This document shows, in pieces, positions 1 through 7,995 of a stretch of DNA of 64,000 nucleotides. The stretch is from Oerskovia turbata (GTDB lineage: Bacteria > Actinomycetota > Actinomycetes > Actinomycetales > Cellulomonadaceae). The notes under the pieces are model-generated. The model saw only the letters and a list, made by a program, of their open reading frames with translations, had not been told where the DNA came from and did no database searches. The position numbers and the translations under genes were made by a program. Location: positions 67,509-131,508 of the forward strand of contig NZ_JOFV01000012.1 of assembly GCF_000718325.1 (NCBI RefSeq), written 5' to 3'. Every line of letters starts with the position of its first letter. The first letter of the stretch is position 1.

Positions 1-1050
1 GGGGTTGCGCAGCCGGGGGTGCCGCATGACCTGGTTGGTGTAGAGCTCCATCTCCATGGACTTGCCCGAGCCCTGGGTGTGCCAGACGACGCCCGCCTTG
101 CCGTCGGACGCGACCGCGGTGATGGTCTTCTCGACCGCCTTGGAGACCGCGAAGTACTGGTGCGGCTTGGCGACGCGCTTGCTGAGCCCCTCGCTCCCCT
201 CGTCGAACGCGACGTAGCCGTGCAGGAGCTGCAGGAAGCGGAGCTGGTCGAACACCCCGTAGAGGGCGAGCCGCAGCGCGGTGACGGGCTCGTCGTCGGC
301 GGGTGCGGCGTCGTCGGGCCACTGCGTGCTGTCCGGGCGGCCGGACGTCCCGACGGGGCGGCCGTCGTCGTCGACGTTCCACGGCGAGAAGTGGTTGAAC
401 GGCGTGAAGGGCGTGCCGTAGCGCGCGGTGATGCCGTCGGAGACGAGCGTCAGGACCACGAAGCGGAAGACGAGCGGCAGCTCACGGACATACGTCGCGA
501 CCTGGGCGTGGGCCGCGGCGAGGTCGGCGGCCCGGGTGCCGGCGTTCTTGAGCTCGATCACGCTCACGGGCAACCCGTTGAGGTACAGGACCACGTCGAA
601 GCGTCGTTCGACGTCACCCCGCACGACCGTGACCTGGTTCGCCGCGAGCCAGTCGTTCTCCGACGGTTCGCTGCTCACGAGGCGGATGGTCGGGTTCTGC
701 TCGAGGCCGTCGGCGTCGACGTAGCTGATGCCGCGGAAGCCGTCGGTCAGGAAGTCGTGGACGCGCTTGTTCTCGGCGATCGCGTCGTTCGACGTCGGGG
801 CGACGATCGCCGCGAACGCCTGGTCGAGGTACTCGCGGGGCACGTCGGGGTTGAGCGCGCGCAGCGCGGTGCGCAGGCGGGTGGGGATGAGGAGCTCGTC
901 CCACGACTCGCGCTCGGGGACGGGCTGCCCGTCCGGCCCGACGGCGGTGCTCGCCCCGGGCGCGATCTCCTTGCCGTGCTTCACGGTCCAGAAGAGCTCG
1001 CTCAGGTCGTCGAGCGCCAGGTGCTCCCAGGCGTCCTCGGTGAGCTTCAT
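1..1050 (-). CDS. hsdR: Type I restriction enzyme R subunit, N-terminal part (cut by window edge)
   Basis: HsdR is the motor and nuclease subunit of a type I restriction complex; it translocates DNA using ATP and cuts it. The reading frame is open for 350 codons from ATG at 1050 to the left edge with no stop, so the gene continues outside. The N-terminal nuclease domain shows the PD-(D/E)xK pattern: D152 in RRFDVVL and E166-x-K168 in SVIELKN. A Walker A motif (HTQGSGKS) lies near residue 330, just before the edge. A strong Shine-Dalgarno sequence, GGAGGATCC, precedes the start. The matching hsdM and hsdS genes are on the same strand about 4 kb upstream, separated by other genes. The family assignment is firm; the pairing with that hsdMS is inferred. 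Confidence 0.95.
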   Translation of the reverse strand, partial: MKLTEDAWEHLALDDLSELFWTVKHGKEIAPGASTAVGPDGQPVPERESWDELLIPTRLRTALRALNPDVPREYLDQAFAAIVAPTSNDAIAENKRVHDFLTDGFRGISYVDADGLEQNPTIRLVSSEPSENDWLAANQVTVVRGDVERRFDVVLYLNGLPVSVIELKNAGTRAADLAAAHAQVATYVRELPLVFRFVVLTLVSDGITARYGTPFTPFNHFSPWNVDDDGRPVGTSGRPDSTQWPDDAAPADDEPVTALRLALYGVFDQLRFLQLLHGYVAFDEGSEGLSKRVAKPHQYFAVSKAVEKTITAVASDGKAGVVWHTQGSGKSMEMELYTNQVMRHPRLRNP

Positions 1051-1214
1051 GGATCCTCCGTGGAGTCGGTGCTGCGACTGCTGCGCTGCGGTGCTGTGCG
1101 GAGCCTATCGGCGCCATGACTCATTCTTGGTGGTCTCGTGGCGGGGCACGGTGGGTGAAGTGATAAGGGCTATATCGGCACCGAGGGGGCGCCGAGGGAG
1201 AGCGTGCCGCGCGA

Positions 1215-2075
1215 TCAATCGCCGAGCACGGATCCTGCCCGGTGGAAAGTCGCGCCGACCTCGTCGACCGTCAGGTCGAAGGCGTAGGTCTCCGCCGCCA
1301 TCTGCACGACGACAGGGCTGGCGATCACGCGACGAAGGTGGTCGATGCCCTTCTGTACGGCAGGACCGATCGTCGGATGGTCGGAGTGCTCGTCGAGAAC
1401 GCCCTGGACCTGGTCGAGGTCACAGGCCTCCAACAGCCGCCAGACGTCTCCCGAGTCCTTGGCACGCAAGCGGGCGGGGTTGCCGTCGAGCCGTTCCGAG
1501 TACGCCTTCGCGATCAGCAGTGCGCCATGACCTGCGACGTTGACTTCCAGACTGTCCGACGGGTCGGTGAGATCGGTGACGAGCAGGGGGGACCGGTCGT
1601 AGGAGCACAGCTCCACCCCTTCGGCGTTCCCGACCGACATCTTGCCGTGCACGGGTGAGAGAGCCGGCACACCGCGGGTGCGCTTGCCCACGTTCCCTGC
1701 GATGGCGCGTCCGGCAAGCAGGTCGACGGTCTCGGTCCACGAGGTGGACCCGTCGGGCTGGACGATCCGCCCACGCCCCCACTGGCCCGGGCGGGAAGGC
1801 GGCACTCCTTGAGCGGCCCGCAGCTCGTACCCCTCCCCCACGAGCGTCGCTTCGATGCTCGTGTCAGCCACGAGCTCGGGCGTGACGGAGAAGTCTGCGT
1901 CCGCAGTGGCAGACGGTTCGATCGGTACGTCCTGGGTGCGAAGGATCACGGCGTGCGCGCCGACGACGGTCAGAGCAGCCCGGTGCTGATGGAGCGATCG
2001 CACGGCGTTGAGCAGGGCGCGTCGACTCCACTCGTTCGCGGTACCAGGGATCCCGCCGTCGCCTCGATCCGTCAT
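1215..2075 (-). CDS. AbiEii-like nucleotidyltransferase, probable toxin
   Basis: This 286-residue protein has a nucleotidyltransferase-like N-terminus: GAHAV at residues 39-43 followed by a T-x-D-x-D motif with D59 and D61, resembling the GG/GS...DxD active site of AbiEii toxins. The remainder is not recognised in detail. Its start overlaps the stop of the preceding regulator gene by ATGA, so the two are translationally coupled. In AbiE (type IV) systems AbiEi is the antitoxin and regulator and AbiEii the NTP-transferase toxin. The arrangement here matches, which supports the call more than the sequence alone does. It could instead be a housekeeping minimal nucleotidyltransferase. No experimental claim is made about toxicity. 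Confidence 0.6.
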   Translation of the reverse strand: MTDRGDGGIPGTANEWSRRALLNAVRSLHQHRAALTVVGAHAVILRTQDVPIEPSATADADFSVTPELVADTSIEATLVGEGYELRAAQGVPPSRPGQWGRGRIVQPDGSTSWTETVDLLAGRAIAGNVGKRTRGVPALSPVHGKMSVGNAEGVELCSYDRSPLLVTDLTDPSDSLEVNVAGHGALLIAKAYSERLDGNPARLRAKDSGDVWRLLEACDLDQVQGVLDEHSDHPTIGPAVQKGIDHLRRVIASPVVVQMAAETYAFDLTVDEVGATFHRAGSVLGD

Positions 2076-2824
2076 CCGCGCACGCCCAGCAGGAGGTCGG
2101 CCTGGTCCGGCATCCGGCCAGGGCCGCTGTAGCAGTCGATGGCGACCTGTTCGGTCGCAGCGACAGTGATGCCGCCCACCGTCCGCGCACCGAGTTCACT
2201 GAGGCCGTCGAAGGGGACGAGGGTGATCCGACGACCGCGCGCGCCGTCGGCGAGCGGTATCAGTTCGAGGACTTCGCGCGCCTGCTGGACGTCCTCGACG
2301 TACAGCACCGGCCAGGCCGTGGTGGCGTGCGCGCCGAGCAGGTCGGCGGCGGCATCGCCGGTGAGCGCATACGGGGCTCCGGCCCGACCGAGCGTCTCGA
2401 CAAGATCGACGGCCACACCCGCCGGCGCGAAGTCAGCGCCGCCAGGCCTGTCGGCGAGGCGGGCCAGGCGTGCGGCGCGGAAGGCGACGTCCGGCTCGCG
2501 ACCGGCGGTGGCCCGCCCGTCCGGGCCGATGATGCGGATGCGGGTCCAGCGCGCGATCCACTCCCGCGCACCAGGAGTCAGTTCGGTGTCCTGGCCCAGC
2601 GCGTACCGTGCGGCTCGCAGGGCCTCGACGTCTGTGGTCTCCACCGCGCCGAGGTTCATGCCCATGACCTGCAGGATGGTGGTGGCGAGATCGAAGCTCG
2701 GATCCATCTTGCGGGCCTCGATGCGGCTGATCGTCGACGGGCTGACACCAGCGAGCCCCGCAAGGTCACGGACGGACAGCCCGTTGACCTGGCGGAGTGT
2801 GTTGACGCGTTCCGCAAGGTCCAT
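2072..2824 (-). CDS. XRE-type HTH regulator with AbiEi-like C-terminal domain, probable antitoxin
   Basis: The 250-residue protein begins with a clear Cro/C1-type helix-turn-helix (residues about 5-60, with the core VSPSTISRIEARK). The C-terminal half (about 125-245) resembles the antitoxin domain of AbiEi proteins: YALTGDAAADLLG, then VLYVEDV, then GGITVAATEQVAIDCYSG. Known AbiEi antitoxins carry a winged-helix domain rather than XRE, so this is a variant architecture. The gene is first in a two-gene operon and overlaps the AbiEii-like gene by ATGA. A TAGGGT hexamer ends 6 nt before the ATG, suggesting a leaderless transcript. A palindromic operator candidate lies at 2842-2863. Autoregulation is inferred from that site. 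Confidence 0.7.
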   Translation of the reverse strand: MDLAERVNTLRQVNGLSVRDLAGLAGVSPSTISRIEARKMDPSFDLATTILQVMGMNLGAVETTDVEALRAARYALGQDTELTPGAREWIARWTRIRIIGPDGRATAGREPDVAFRAARLARLADRPGGADFAPAGVAVDLVETLGRAGAPYALTGDAAADLLGAHATTAWPVLYVEDVQQAREVLELIPLADGARGRRITLVPFDGLSELGARTVGGITVAATEQVAIDCYSGPGRMPDQADLLLGVRG

Positions 2825-2841
2825 GCCCCCACCCTAAGGTT

Positions 2842-2863
2842 AGTGTTGCGGATGCGCAACACT
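2842..2863 (-). promoter_or_regulatory. Palindromic operator of the AbiE-like operon
   Basis: AGTGTTGCG and CGCAACACT form a perfect 9-bp inverted repeat separated by GATG. It lies 18 nt upstream of the regulator's ATG at 2824, next to the inferred -10 hexamer TAGGGT. The position and symmetry fit binding by the XRE protein encoded immediately downstream. Binding itself is inference. Confidence 0.65.
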
Positions 2864-2916
2864 CTTGGCCTGCTGCAATGCGACGAGCGCCTGGCCCGAC
2901 GCGACACGGCCCCCGC

Positions 2917-3480
2917 TCAGTCCGCCGTTTCCACCGTCACGACACCGTCCATCCCCCGGTCCGGGTGGTAGGACCAGGCGATCGCGACACCGTCCCAGCT
3001 CGCCTCCTGGCGGCCGTCCAAGGACGTCGTCTGGCCCATGTGGGAGCGCACGCTCGAGGGCGCATCGAGCGCGTCGAGCAGGCAGACAAGATTCTCGAAC
3101 GATCCGCCCGTGATCTCGTCGTCCCCCTTGTTGTCGAACGTCAGAGTGGATCCTTCGTCAGCAACGACGAACCACGGATCGCCAGCAAGGTCGCAGGTCT
3201 CGACAGCGTCCGCGAGCACCGCGCTCTGCGCCGTCCTCGCCGCCGCGTCCTGCCCCGCGCCGATCGCGGCCATGCCGCCGGCACCGACGACGAGGCCGAT
3301 CACTCCCGTCACGACGGGCAGCACCCATGTGGGTCGCGCCCCCTGCCCGACGGCGGCGATTCCCTCTCCCCTCGGCGACGCCCAGACCTGGTCATCGGCG
3401 GGCGACGCGGGCGGGGGCGGAGGAACGTCGGCGGCGAGGCCGCCCGCATCCGGGGTGGGTGCAGTGGGCTGATCGGTCAT
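2917..3480 (-). CDS. Single-pass membrane protein of unknown function
   Basis: I do not recognise the family. The 187-residue protein has a proline-rich, probably cytoplasmic N-terminus (residues 1-50), one hydrophobic segment at about 51-74 (WVLPVVTGVIGLVVGAGGMA) and an extracytoplasmic C-terminal domain of about 110 residues with two cysteines. I chose the ATG at 3480 because AGGAGAAGCC directly precedes it; an upstream in-frame start at 3570 lacks such a signal. It sits between the toxin-antitoxin operon and a small lipoprotein gene on the same strand. The topology resembles many actinobacterial accessory envelope proteins, but no function can be given. Confidence 0.7.
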   Translation of the reverse strand: MTDQPTAPTPDAGGLAADVPPPPPASPADDQVWASPRGEGIAAVGQGARPTWVLPVVTGVIGLVVGAGGMAAIGAGQDAAARTAQSAVLADAVETCDLAGDPWFVVADEGSTLTFDNKGDDEITGGSFENLVCLLDALDAPSSVRSHMGQTTSLDGRQEASWDGVAIAWSYHPDRGMDGVVTVETAD

Positions 3481-3628
3481 GGCTTCTCCTGAGATCGCGA
3501 CGGAAAGGGGTTTCAGCGGTTCGACCCCGCGATCAGTCTCCGTGGGGCAGGGAGGGAACGCGAAGAGCATGGTGATAAGGGGATGATCAGACTGCTGGGC
3601 TCGCCAGCGGGATCTTCGACGAGGCGAT

Positions 3629-4027
3629 TCAGCCCGCGTTGAGGGCGTTCTCGTACTCGAAGGCGGACTGCATGAGCTCCTCCTCGGTCACGAAGTCGTC
3701 CCACTCGCGCAGGTACGGCCTGTCGAGGTCGATTCCATTGCTGCATTCGACGTCGTCGTGCCAGTCGTCGTTGAAGGTGATCGAGAGATAGCACGACCAG
3801 GCTGCCGGCTGTTCGGGCGCCATCTGTTCCCACTGGTGTTCCAGGTCGCGCTCGTCCGGCACGACCTCGTCGGGTCCGTCGATCGCAGGTTCTTCGTAGT
3901 TTCCGAAGTCATCAATGTCGTTGGCCCAGATTCCATGGGCCTTGGTTCCGCTCGCCGCATGATCGGTGCAGCCGGTCGTCAGGAGGCCGAGGAATGACAA
4001 GACGACGAGACCACCTGTCTTCCGCAC
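3629..4027 (-). CDS. Small lipoprotein of unknown function
   Basis: The 132-residue product starts with a short basic n-region, a hydrophobic stretch and a lipobox ending LTTGC with the acylated cysteine at position 20, so it should be exported and anchored to the outer face of the membrane. The mature part is acidic and rich in Asp, Glu and Trp. It contains two cysteines (in WSCYLS and DVECSN) that could form a disulphide. I recognise no family. It lies between two genes for membrane proteins on the same strand and may be cotranscribed with them. Confidence 0.65.
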   Translation of the reverse strand: MRKTGGLVVLSFLGLLTTGCTDHAASGTKAHGIWANDIDDFGNYEEPAIDGPDEVVPDERDLEHQWEQMAPEQPAAWSCYLSITFNDDWHDDVECSNGIDLDRPYLREWDDFVTEEELMQSAFEYENALNAG

Positions 4028-4121
4028 CGCGTTCCGCCCGTTCTACGCTTCGATCGTCTTGTGCTCAGCGGGCCCGATATTAGTCACATCCGTCACCGTC
4101 GGACAGGGTCGGCCGGGTGAA

Positions 4122-4802
4122 CTATCCGAAGAATCCCGGGACCACGACAGAGGCGAGACACGCCGCGATCGACGAGACGAACATCGGGGCCGCTCGCCGA
4201 CGGGCATCCCGTCGGAGGCGCCCGGTCTCCGATGCTCTCTCGGCCTCCCAGGCCGCGACGAGCCCCGGGTACGCGGCGGTCGCGCGGTCGAACTCGACGT
4301 TGAGACGAGCCTGGCGTTCTGCCTGATCGGCCCGCGCGCGAACCATCTCGAGGGTCCAGAGCTCGTGGTCAGGGTTCACCCGGAAGGCAAAACGTGGACC
4401 GTAGCGCTTGATGCACGTCGAGCCGACGCGGGCTCGCATGCTCTCGCGGTTCGTCAGTGGCCGGCCGCAGATCACGCACACCCGGGAGTAGAGCGGTATC
4501 TGTCGCGCCGGCTCACGGCGGACCCGCCCCATCCTGGCGACGGCCCGATACGGCCGACGTGGGCGACGGTAGTCCAGGTGTCGGCCGAAGAGGACCGCGC
4601 TCACCACGAACCAGACGACGCACCCGACCAGCACGGCAATCATCGCGGGGCCCCCGAGAAGCCCGAGCGCGCCGACCGGGAGAGCCGTGAGGAGAAGCAG
4701 CCATCGGTTCCAGCCGGGCCGGGCGTCACCAGTGCCGAACTCCGCCTGCCTCCGGGCGTAGGCGGACGGTGCGGTGTCGGCGACATCGGCCGGCTTCTTC
4801 AT
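4122..4802 (-). CDS. Two-TM membrane protein with a DUF6011-like zinc-knuckle motif
   Basis: The 226-residue protein has two adjacent transmembrane segments (about 33-50 and 53-72). They are followed by a C-x2-C-G-R-P-L...G-S-T-C pattern: Cys109, Cys112 and Cys130 in CVICGRPLTNRESMRARVG and the STCIKRYG that follows. This matches the short cysteine signature of DUF6011 domains, presumed to bind a metal. An amphipathic, arginine-rich helix follows, then a hydrophobic C-terminus. The ATG at 4802 follows a CAGGA Shine-Dalgarno; the longer upstream frame has none. Function is unknown. Placement inside a defence island is suggestive only. Confidence 0.65.
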   Translation of the reverse strand: MKKPADVADTAPSAYARRQAEFGTGDARPGWNRWLLLLTALPVGALGLLGGPAMIAVLVGCVVWFVVSAVLFGRHLDYRRPRRPYRAVARMGRVRREPARQIPLYSRVCVICGRPLTNRESMRARVGSTCIKRYGPRFAFRVNPDHELWTLEMVRARADQAERQARLNVEFDRATAAYPGLVAAWEAERASETGRLRRDARRRAAPMFVSSIAACLASVVVPGFFG

Positions 4803-5128
4803 GGGTTCCTGCTGTCGGGTGGCTCGTGCGGCGGACGGATGAGGTGGGGCCCGTGGCAGCGCCCTCGCGAGATGCTGCTGGTTGTCGGTGCGCAAACACC
4901 TGATGCGGCAACGAGCAGCACCTCGACGATCCTCACGTGCCAAGACTGAAGGACTTGGCACGATGCCCGGTCTGCGATCTCAGGCACCGCGCACATACCC
5001 AGACGCGCGCGAGCCGCGAAGGATGGACGCGGCGATCGAGATGCGGCCAACTGGGGCTTCCGATCGCGATGAACCCCGGTTGGCCGCATCTCGATCACAC
5101 AGGATCGCGGCGGTACCGCGGATCGCGG
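4803..5128. other. Gene-free spacer with two hairpins
   Basis: This 326-base gap separates hsdS from the DUF6011-like gene. It holds a 9-bp inverted repeat, CGTGCCAAG at 4936-4944 against CTTGGCACG at 4954-4962, and the large hairpin at 5034-5096 annotated separately. I see no supported coding region; the long frames here are shadows. Confidence 0.6.
5034..5096 (-). terminator. Large hairpin ending the hsdMS operon
   Basis: GATCGAGATGCGGCCAAC at 5034-5051 pairs perfectly with 5079-5096 (18 bp). A further GGGG/CCCC pairing (5053-5056 with 5074-5077) extends the stem inward. The hairpin lies 33 nt beyond the hsdS stop codon. There is no U tract, as is usual for terminators in high-GC actinobacteria. 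Confidence 0.6.
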
Positions 5129-6301
5129 TCAGGCGACCTCGGAGACGATACGCTCGGCATCCCTGACGCGGAGCTTGCCGGACACGAGCTGCGGGAGCAG
5201 GGTGTCGCGGGTGGCGGCGAGAGTGAGGTTCTCTCGTTCGGCGACAAGCGCTCGATTCCACAACGCATCCATGTGCACGTCGTTCGCGGCAATGAGGTCA
5301 CGTGAGGGCACGCGGACAGGCTCATCGAGATGCCTACGCTGGATGTGACCCATCGTCGTCGCTTTGTCCGCCGCGATCGACTTGAACTCGTCCAACCTCT
5401 CCAGGACAAGTTGATTGACAAGCCACATCGGATACTCGACGTTCGGGATCACCTTGAAAATATGCTGATTCACGATTGCCTCGTCGCGATACCAGCGATG
5501 GAGAGTCAACGATCCAGACCAGGCAAAAAGCAGGTCGCCAGGACGAGCAACGTTCTCGGATGCCACGACGATGTCGTTATAGACAGTTGATCCGGAGATG
5601 CCGGAGTTCAGTTCGGCGATCCGGACCACCACCCGCCCCGTCCCCGTCGCCCCCTTCGTAAAAGCTCGCCCATTGACAAAACGAGCCGTCGAACTCAACG
5701 GAGCAACTCCAGCGCCCCGCACAATCGACCGGTATATCTCCCGAGCAAGTCGGTCGGCCGTGGAGGCAAGCTTGGTGTTGGCCGCGATCTTGTCGTCGAG
5801 TGCCCCCAGCACTTCAACAATCGCCTCACGATCGCGCGCAACTGGCATCGGGATATCGATTCGCTTGAGGTCGCTCAGGTTCAGTGTGGATTGGACGGTG
5901 GTGTTGAGTAGGGCAGTCACCTGTTCGCGAACCGCGCTTGTCGCAAAGGCTAGGCGAAGCCACTCGGACGAAACAGACTGCGGTCTGACTACAGCAACCG
6001 CGCGGGCAACGTTCCAGCCTGCGAGCGACTTGGGGACGACCGCAGCCTCCCCGACGGTTCCGACAAGGGAGATCACGAGTTCTCCGCCGACCAGAAGAGT
6101 TCTAGCATGTCGCGCAGAGATCGCTGGATCGACTCGAAGAGGCTGCTCAGTGCTAATCCGACCATCTCGAATGTCCTTGACCCGCAGAATGGGTACACCA
6201 TCGCTGGTGTCTGCGCCTGGCTGCACGATTCCATAGGAAACGTGCCCCCCTTCAAGCAAGTCACTCAGTTTCACAACGGGTGCCCACAACACCGGGATCA
6301 C
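5129..6301 (-). CDS. hsdS: Type I restriction-modification specificity subunit
   Basis: HsdS gives sequence recognition to the HsdM methyltransferase and the HsdR nuclease. The 390-residue protein has the usual layout: an N-terminal target recognition domain starting KLSDLLEGGHVSYGIVQPG, a central helical spacer (EVLGALDDKIAANTKLAS), a second recognition domain and a C-terminal helical region ending TRDTLLPQLVSGKLRV, a typical HsdS ending. The start is GTG at 6301, whose GTGA overlaps the hsdM stop; a longer upstream reading frame is a shadow of hsdM. Two different recognition domains imply a bipartite target. GC content looks lower in the middle of this gene than in its neighbours, as expected for a recombining specificity gene. 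Confidence 0.95.
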   Translation of the reverse strand: MIPVLWAPVVKLSDLLEGGHVSYGIVQPGADTSDGVPILRVKDIRDGRISTEQPLRVDPAISARHARTLLVGGELVISLVGTVGEAAVVPKSLAGWNVARAVAVVRPQSVSSEWLRLAFATSAVREQVTALLNTTVQSTLNLSDLKRIDIPMPVARDREAIVEVLGALDDKIAANTKLASTADRLAREIYRSIVRGAGVAPLSSTARFVNGRAFTKGATGTGRVVVRIAELNSGISGSTVYNDIVVASENVARPGDLLFAWSGSLTLHRWYRDEAIVNQHIFKVIPNVEYPMWLVNQLVLERLDEFKSIAADKATTMGHIQRRHLDEPVRVPSRDLIAANDVHMDALWNRALVAERENLTLAATRDTLLPQLVSGKLRVRDAERIVSEVA

Positions 6302-7995
6302 TGAACCCTCCCCAGCTGCTCCCGCACCACGGCCTCGAGCCGTGCCGACTCCTCGAACTGAGCAAAGAGCTCGCCCGTCAGCCGCGCGATCTTGTCCTCG
6401 ATGGGCTCGCCGTCGTCCTCGACCTCGGCGGCGCCGACGTAGCGTCCGGGCGTGAGGGCGTATCCCGCCTCCTTGATCTCCGCGAGGGTGACCGAGCGCG
6501 AGAAGCCGAGCTCGTCGTCGTACACCGCGCCCGCGGCAACCGCAGAGGGGGTGCCGCGCCACGCGTGGTAGGTCCCCGCGATCTTGGCGATGTCCTCGTC
6601 GGACAGCGCGCGCTCGGCGCGGTCGACCATGTACCCGAGGTTGCGGGCGTCGATGAACAGCACCTGCCCGGTCCGGTCGACCGATCCGCGAGCGCCCGCC
6701 GTCTTGTCCTTGGCGAAGAACCAGACGCACACGGGGATGCCCGTGGAGCGGAAGAGCTGGGTCGGCAGCGCGACCATGCAGCTCACGAGGTCGGCCTCGA
6801 CGATCTGTGCGCGGATCTCGCCCTCCCCGCCCGAGGTGGAGGACATGGACCCGTTGGCCATGACCACGGCCGCAGACCCGGTGGGCGTCAGCTTGGAGAG
6901 GATGTGCTGGATCCACGCGTAGTTCGCGTTGCCCACGGGCGGAACACCGAAGCGCCAGCGCGGGTCCGACTCCGAGCGCGACCAGTCCTTGATGTTGAAC
7001 GGCGGGTTGGACATGACGTAGTCCATCTGGGTGTCCGCGTGCTGGTCGCGCGCGAACGTGTCCCCCCAGCGGGGCCCCAGGTTGCCCGTGAGGCCGTGGA
7101 TCGCGAGGTTCATCTTCGCGAGGCGCCACGTGCGCTCGTTGAGCTCCTGCCCGTAGACCGAGATCTCCTGCGGGCTGCCGCCGTGCTGCTCGATGAACTT
7201 CTCGGCCTGCACGAACATGCCGCCCGACCCGCACGCCGGGTCGTACACGCGCCCGCTGTACGGCTCGAGGACCTCGACCAGGACCCGCACGACGCTCGGC
7301 GGCGTGAAGAACTCCCCGCCGCGCTTGCCCTCGGCGCGCGCGAACTTCTCCAGGAAGTACTCGTACACCTCGCCCAGCACGTCGCGGGCCTTGGACGCCC
7401 CCTGACCCGTGAACCGCGCGGAGTTGAACAGGTCGAGCAGCTCGCCCAGGCGTCGCTGGTCCACGTTGTCGCGGTTGAAGATGCGCGGCAGCGTCGCCTT
7501 GAGCGACGGGTTGGACCCCATGATGTGGTCCATGGCGTCGTCGATCAGCTGCCCGATCGGCGCGAAAGGCTCGCCCATCGCGGCCGGGCGTCCCTTCGCG
7601 TTCTCCGCGAGGTAGCCCCAGCGTGCCCGCACGGGGATCCAGAAGACCCCGGCTCTCGTGTACTCGTCGATGTCCTCGAGGAACTGCTGGCTCTGCTCCT
7701 CGCTGAGGCCGTCGGCGGCGAGCTCCCCGAGGATCTGGCCGCGACGCTCCTCGAACGCGTCCGAGACGTACTTGAGGAACACGAGCCCCAGGATCACGTC
7801 CTTGTACTGGGAGGCGTCCATGGAGCCGCGGAGCTTGTCCGCGGCCTTCCACAGCGTGTCCTTGAGCTCCTTCATTGACGATGGGGCCGCCGGAGCCGCC
7901 TTGCTCGTGGCTGCTGCCTTGGTGCGGGGAGGCACGGGTCCTGCTTTCTTCGGGGTCGTAGGGACGTCGAACAGGGTCGGGGCGTCGTCAGGCAT
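6298..7995 (-). CDS. hsdM: Type I restriction-modification DNA methyltransferase subunit
   Basis: HsdM methylates adenine in the sequence chosen by HsdS. The 565-residue protein has the N-terminal helical HsdM domain (MKELKDTLWKAADKLRG, then YKDVILGLVFLKYVSDAFEE), the SAM-binding motif DPACGSGGMF and the catalytic NPPF in MSNPPFNIKDW. I chose the ATG at 7995 because GGTGG lies upstream and the frame then overlaps the preceding gene's stop by only a few bases; a further upstream start lies deeper in that gene. It is translationally coupled to hsdS downstream. Length and motifs are normal for the family, so it should be active. Confidence 0.95.
   Translation of the reverse strand: MPDDAPTLFDVPTTPKKAGPVPPRTKAAATSKAAPAAPSSMKELKDTLWKAADKLRGSMDASQYKDVILGLVFLKYVSDAFEERRGQILGELAADGLSEEQSQQFLEDIDEYTRAGVFWIPVRARWGYLAENAKGRPAAMGEPFAPIGQLIDDAMDHIMGSNPSLKATLPRIFNRDNVDQRRLGELLDLFNSARFTGQGASKARDVLGEVYEYFLEKFARAEGKRGGEFFTPPSVVRVLVEVLEPYSGRVYDPACGSGGMFVQAEKFIEQHGGSPQEISVYGQELNERTWRLAKMNLAIHGLTGNLGPRWGDTFARDQHADTQMDYVMSNPPFNIKDWSRSESDPRWRFGVPPVGNANYAWIQHILSKLTPTGSAAVVMANGSMSSTSGGEGEIRAQIVEADLVSCMVALPTQLFRSTGIPVCVWFFAKDKTAGARGSVDRTGQVLFIDARNLGYMVDRAERALSDEDIAKIAGTYHAWRGTPSAVAAGAVYDDELGFSRSVTLAEIKEAGYALTPGRYVGAAEVEDDGEPIEDKIARLTGELFAQFEESARLEAVVREQLGRVQ

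Noticed and set aside
5129..7852. A 907-codon frame suggesting a long HsdS fusion
   Set aside because: The upstream 517 codons are an out-of-frame reading of hsdM; the GTG at 6301 overlapping the hsdM stop gives a normal 390-residue HsdS.
6280..7878. A 532-codon plus-strand frame opposite hsdM
   Set aside because: Its composition is the Arg/Asp/Val-rich pattern of an antisense frame in high-GC DNA, and hsdM with intact motifs occupies the other strand.
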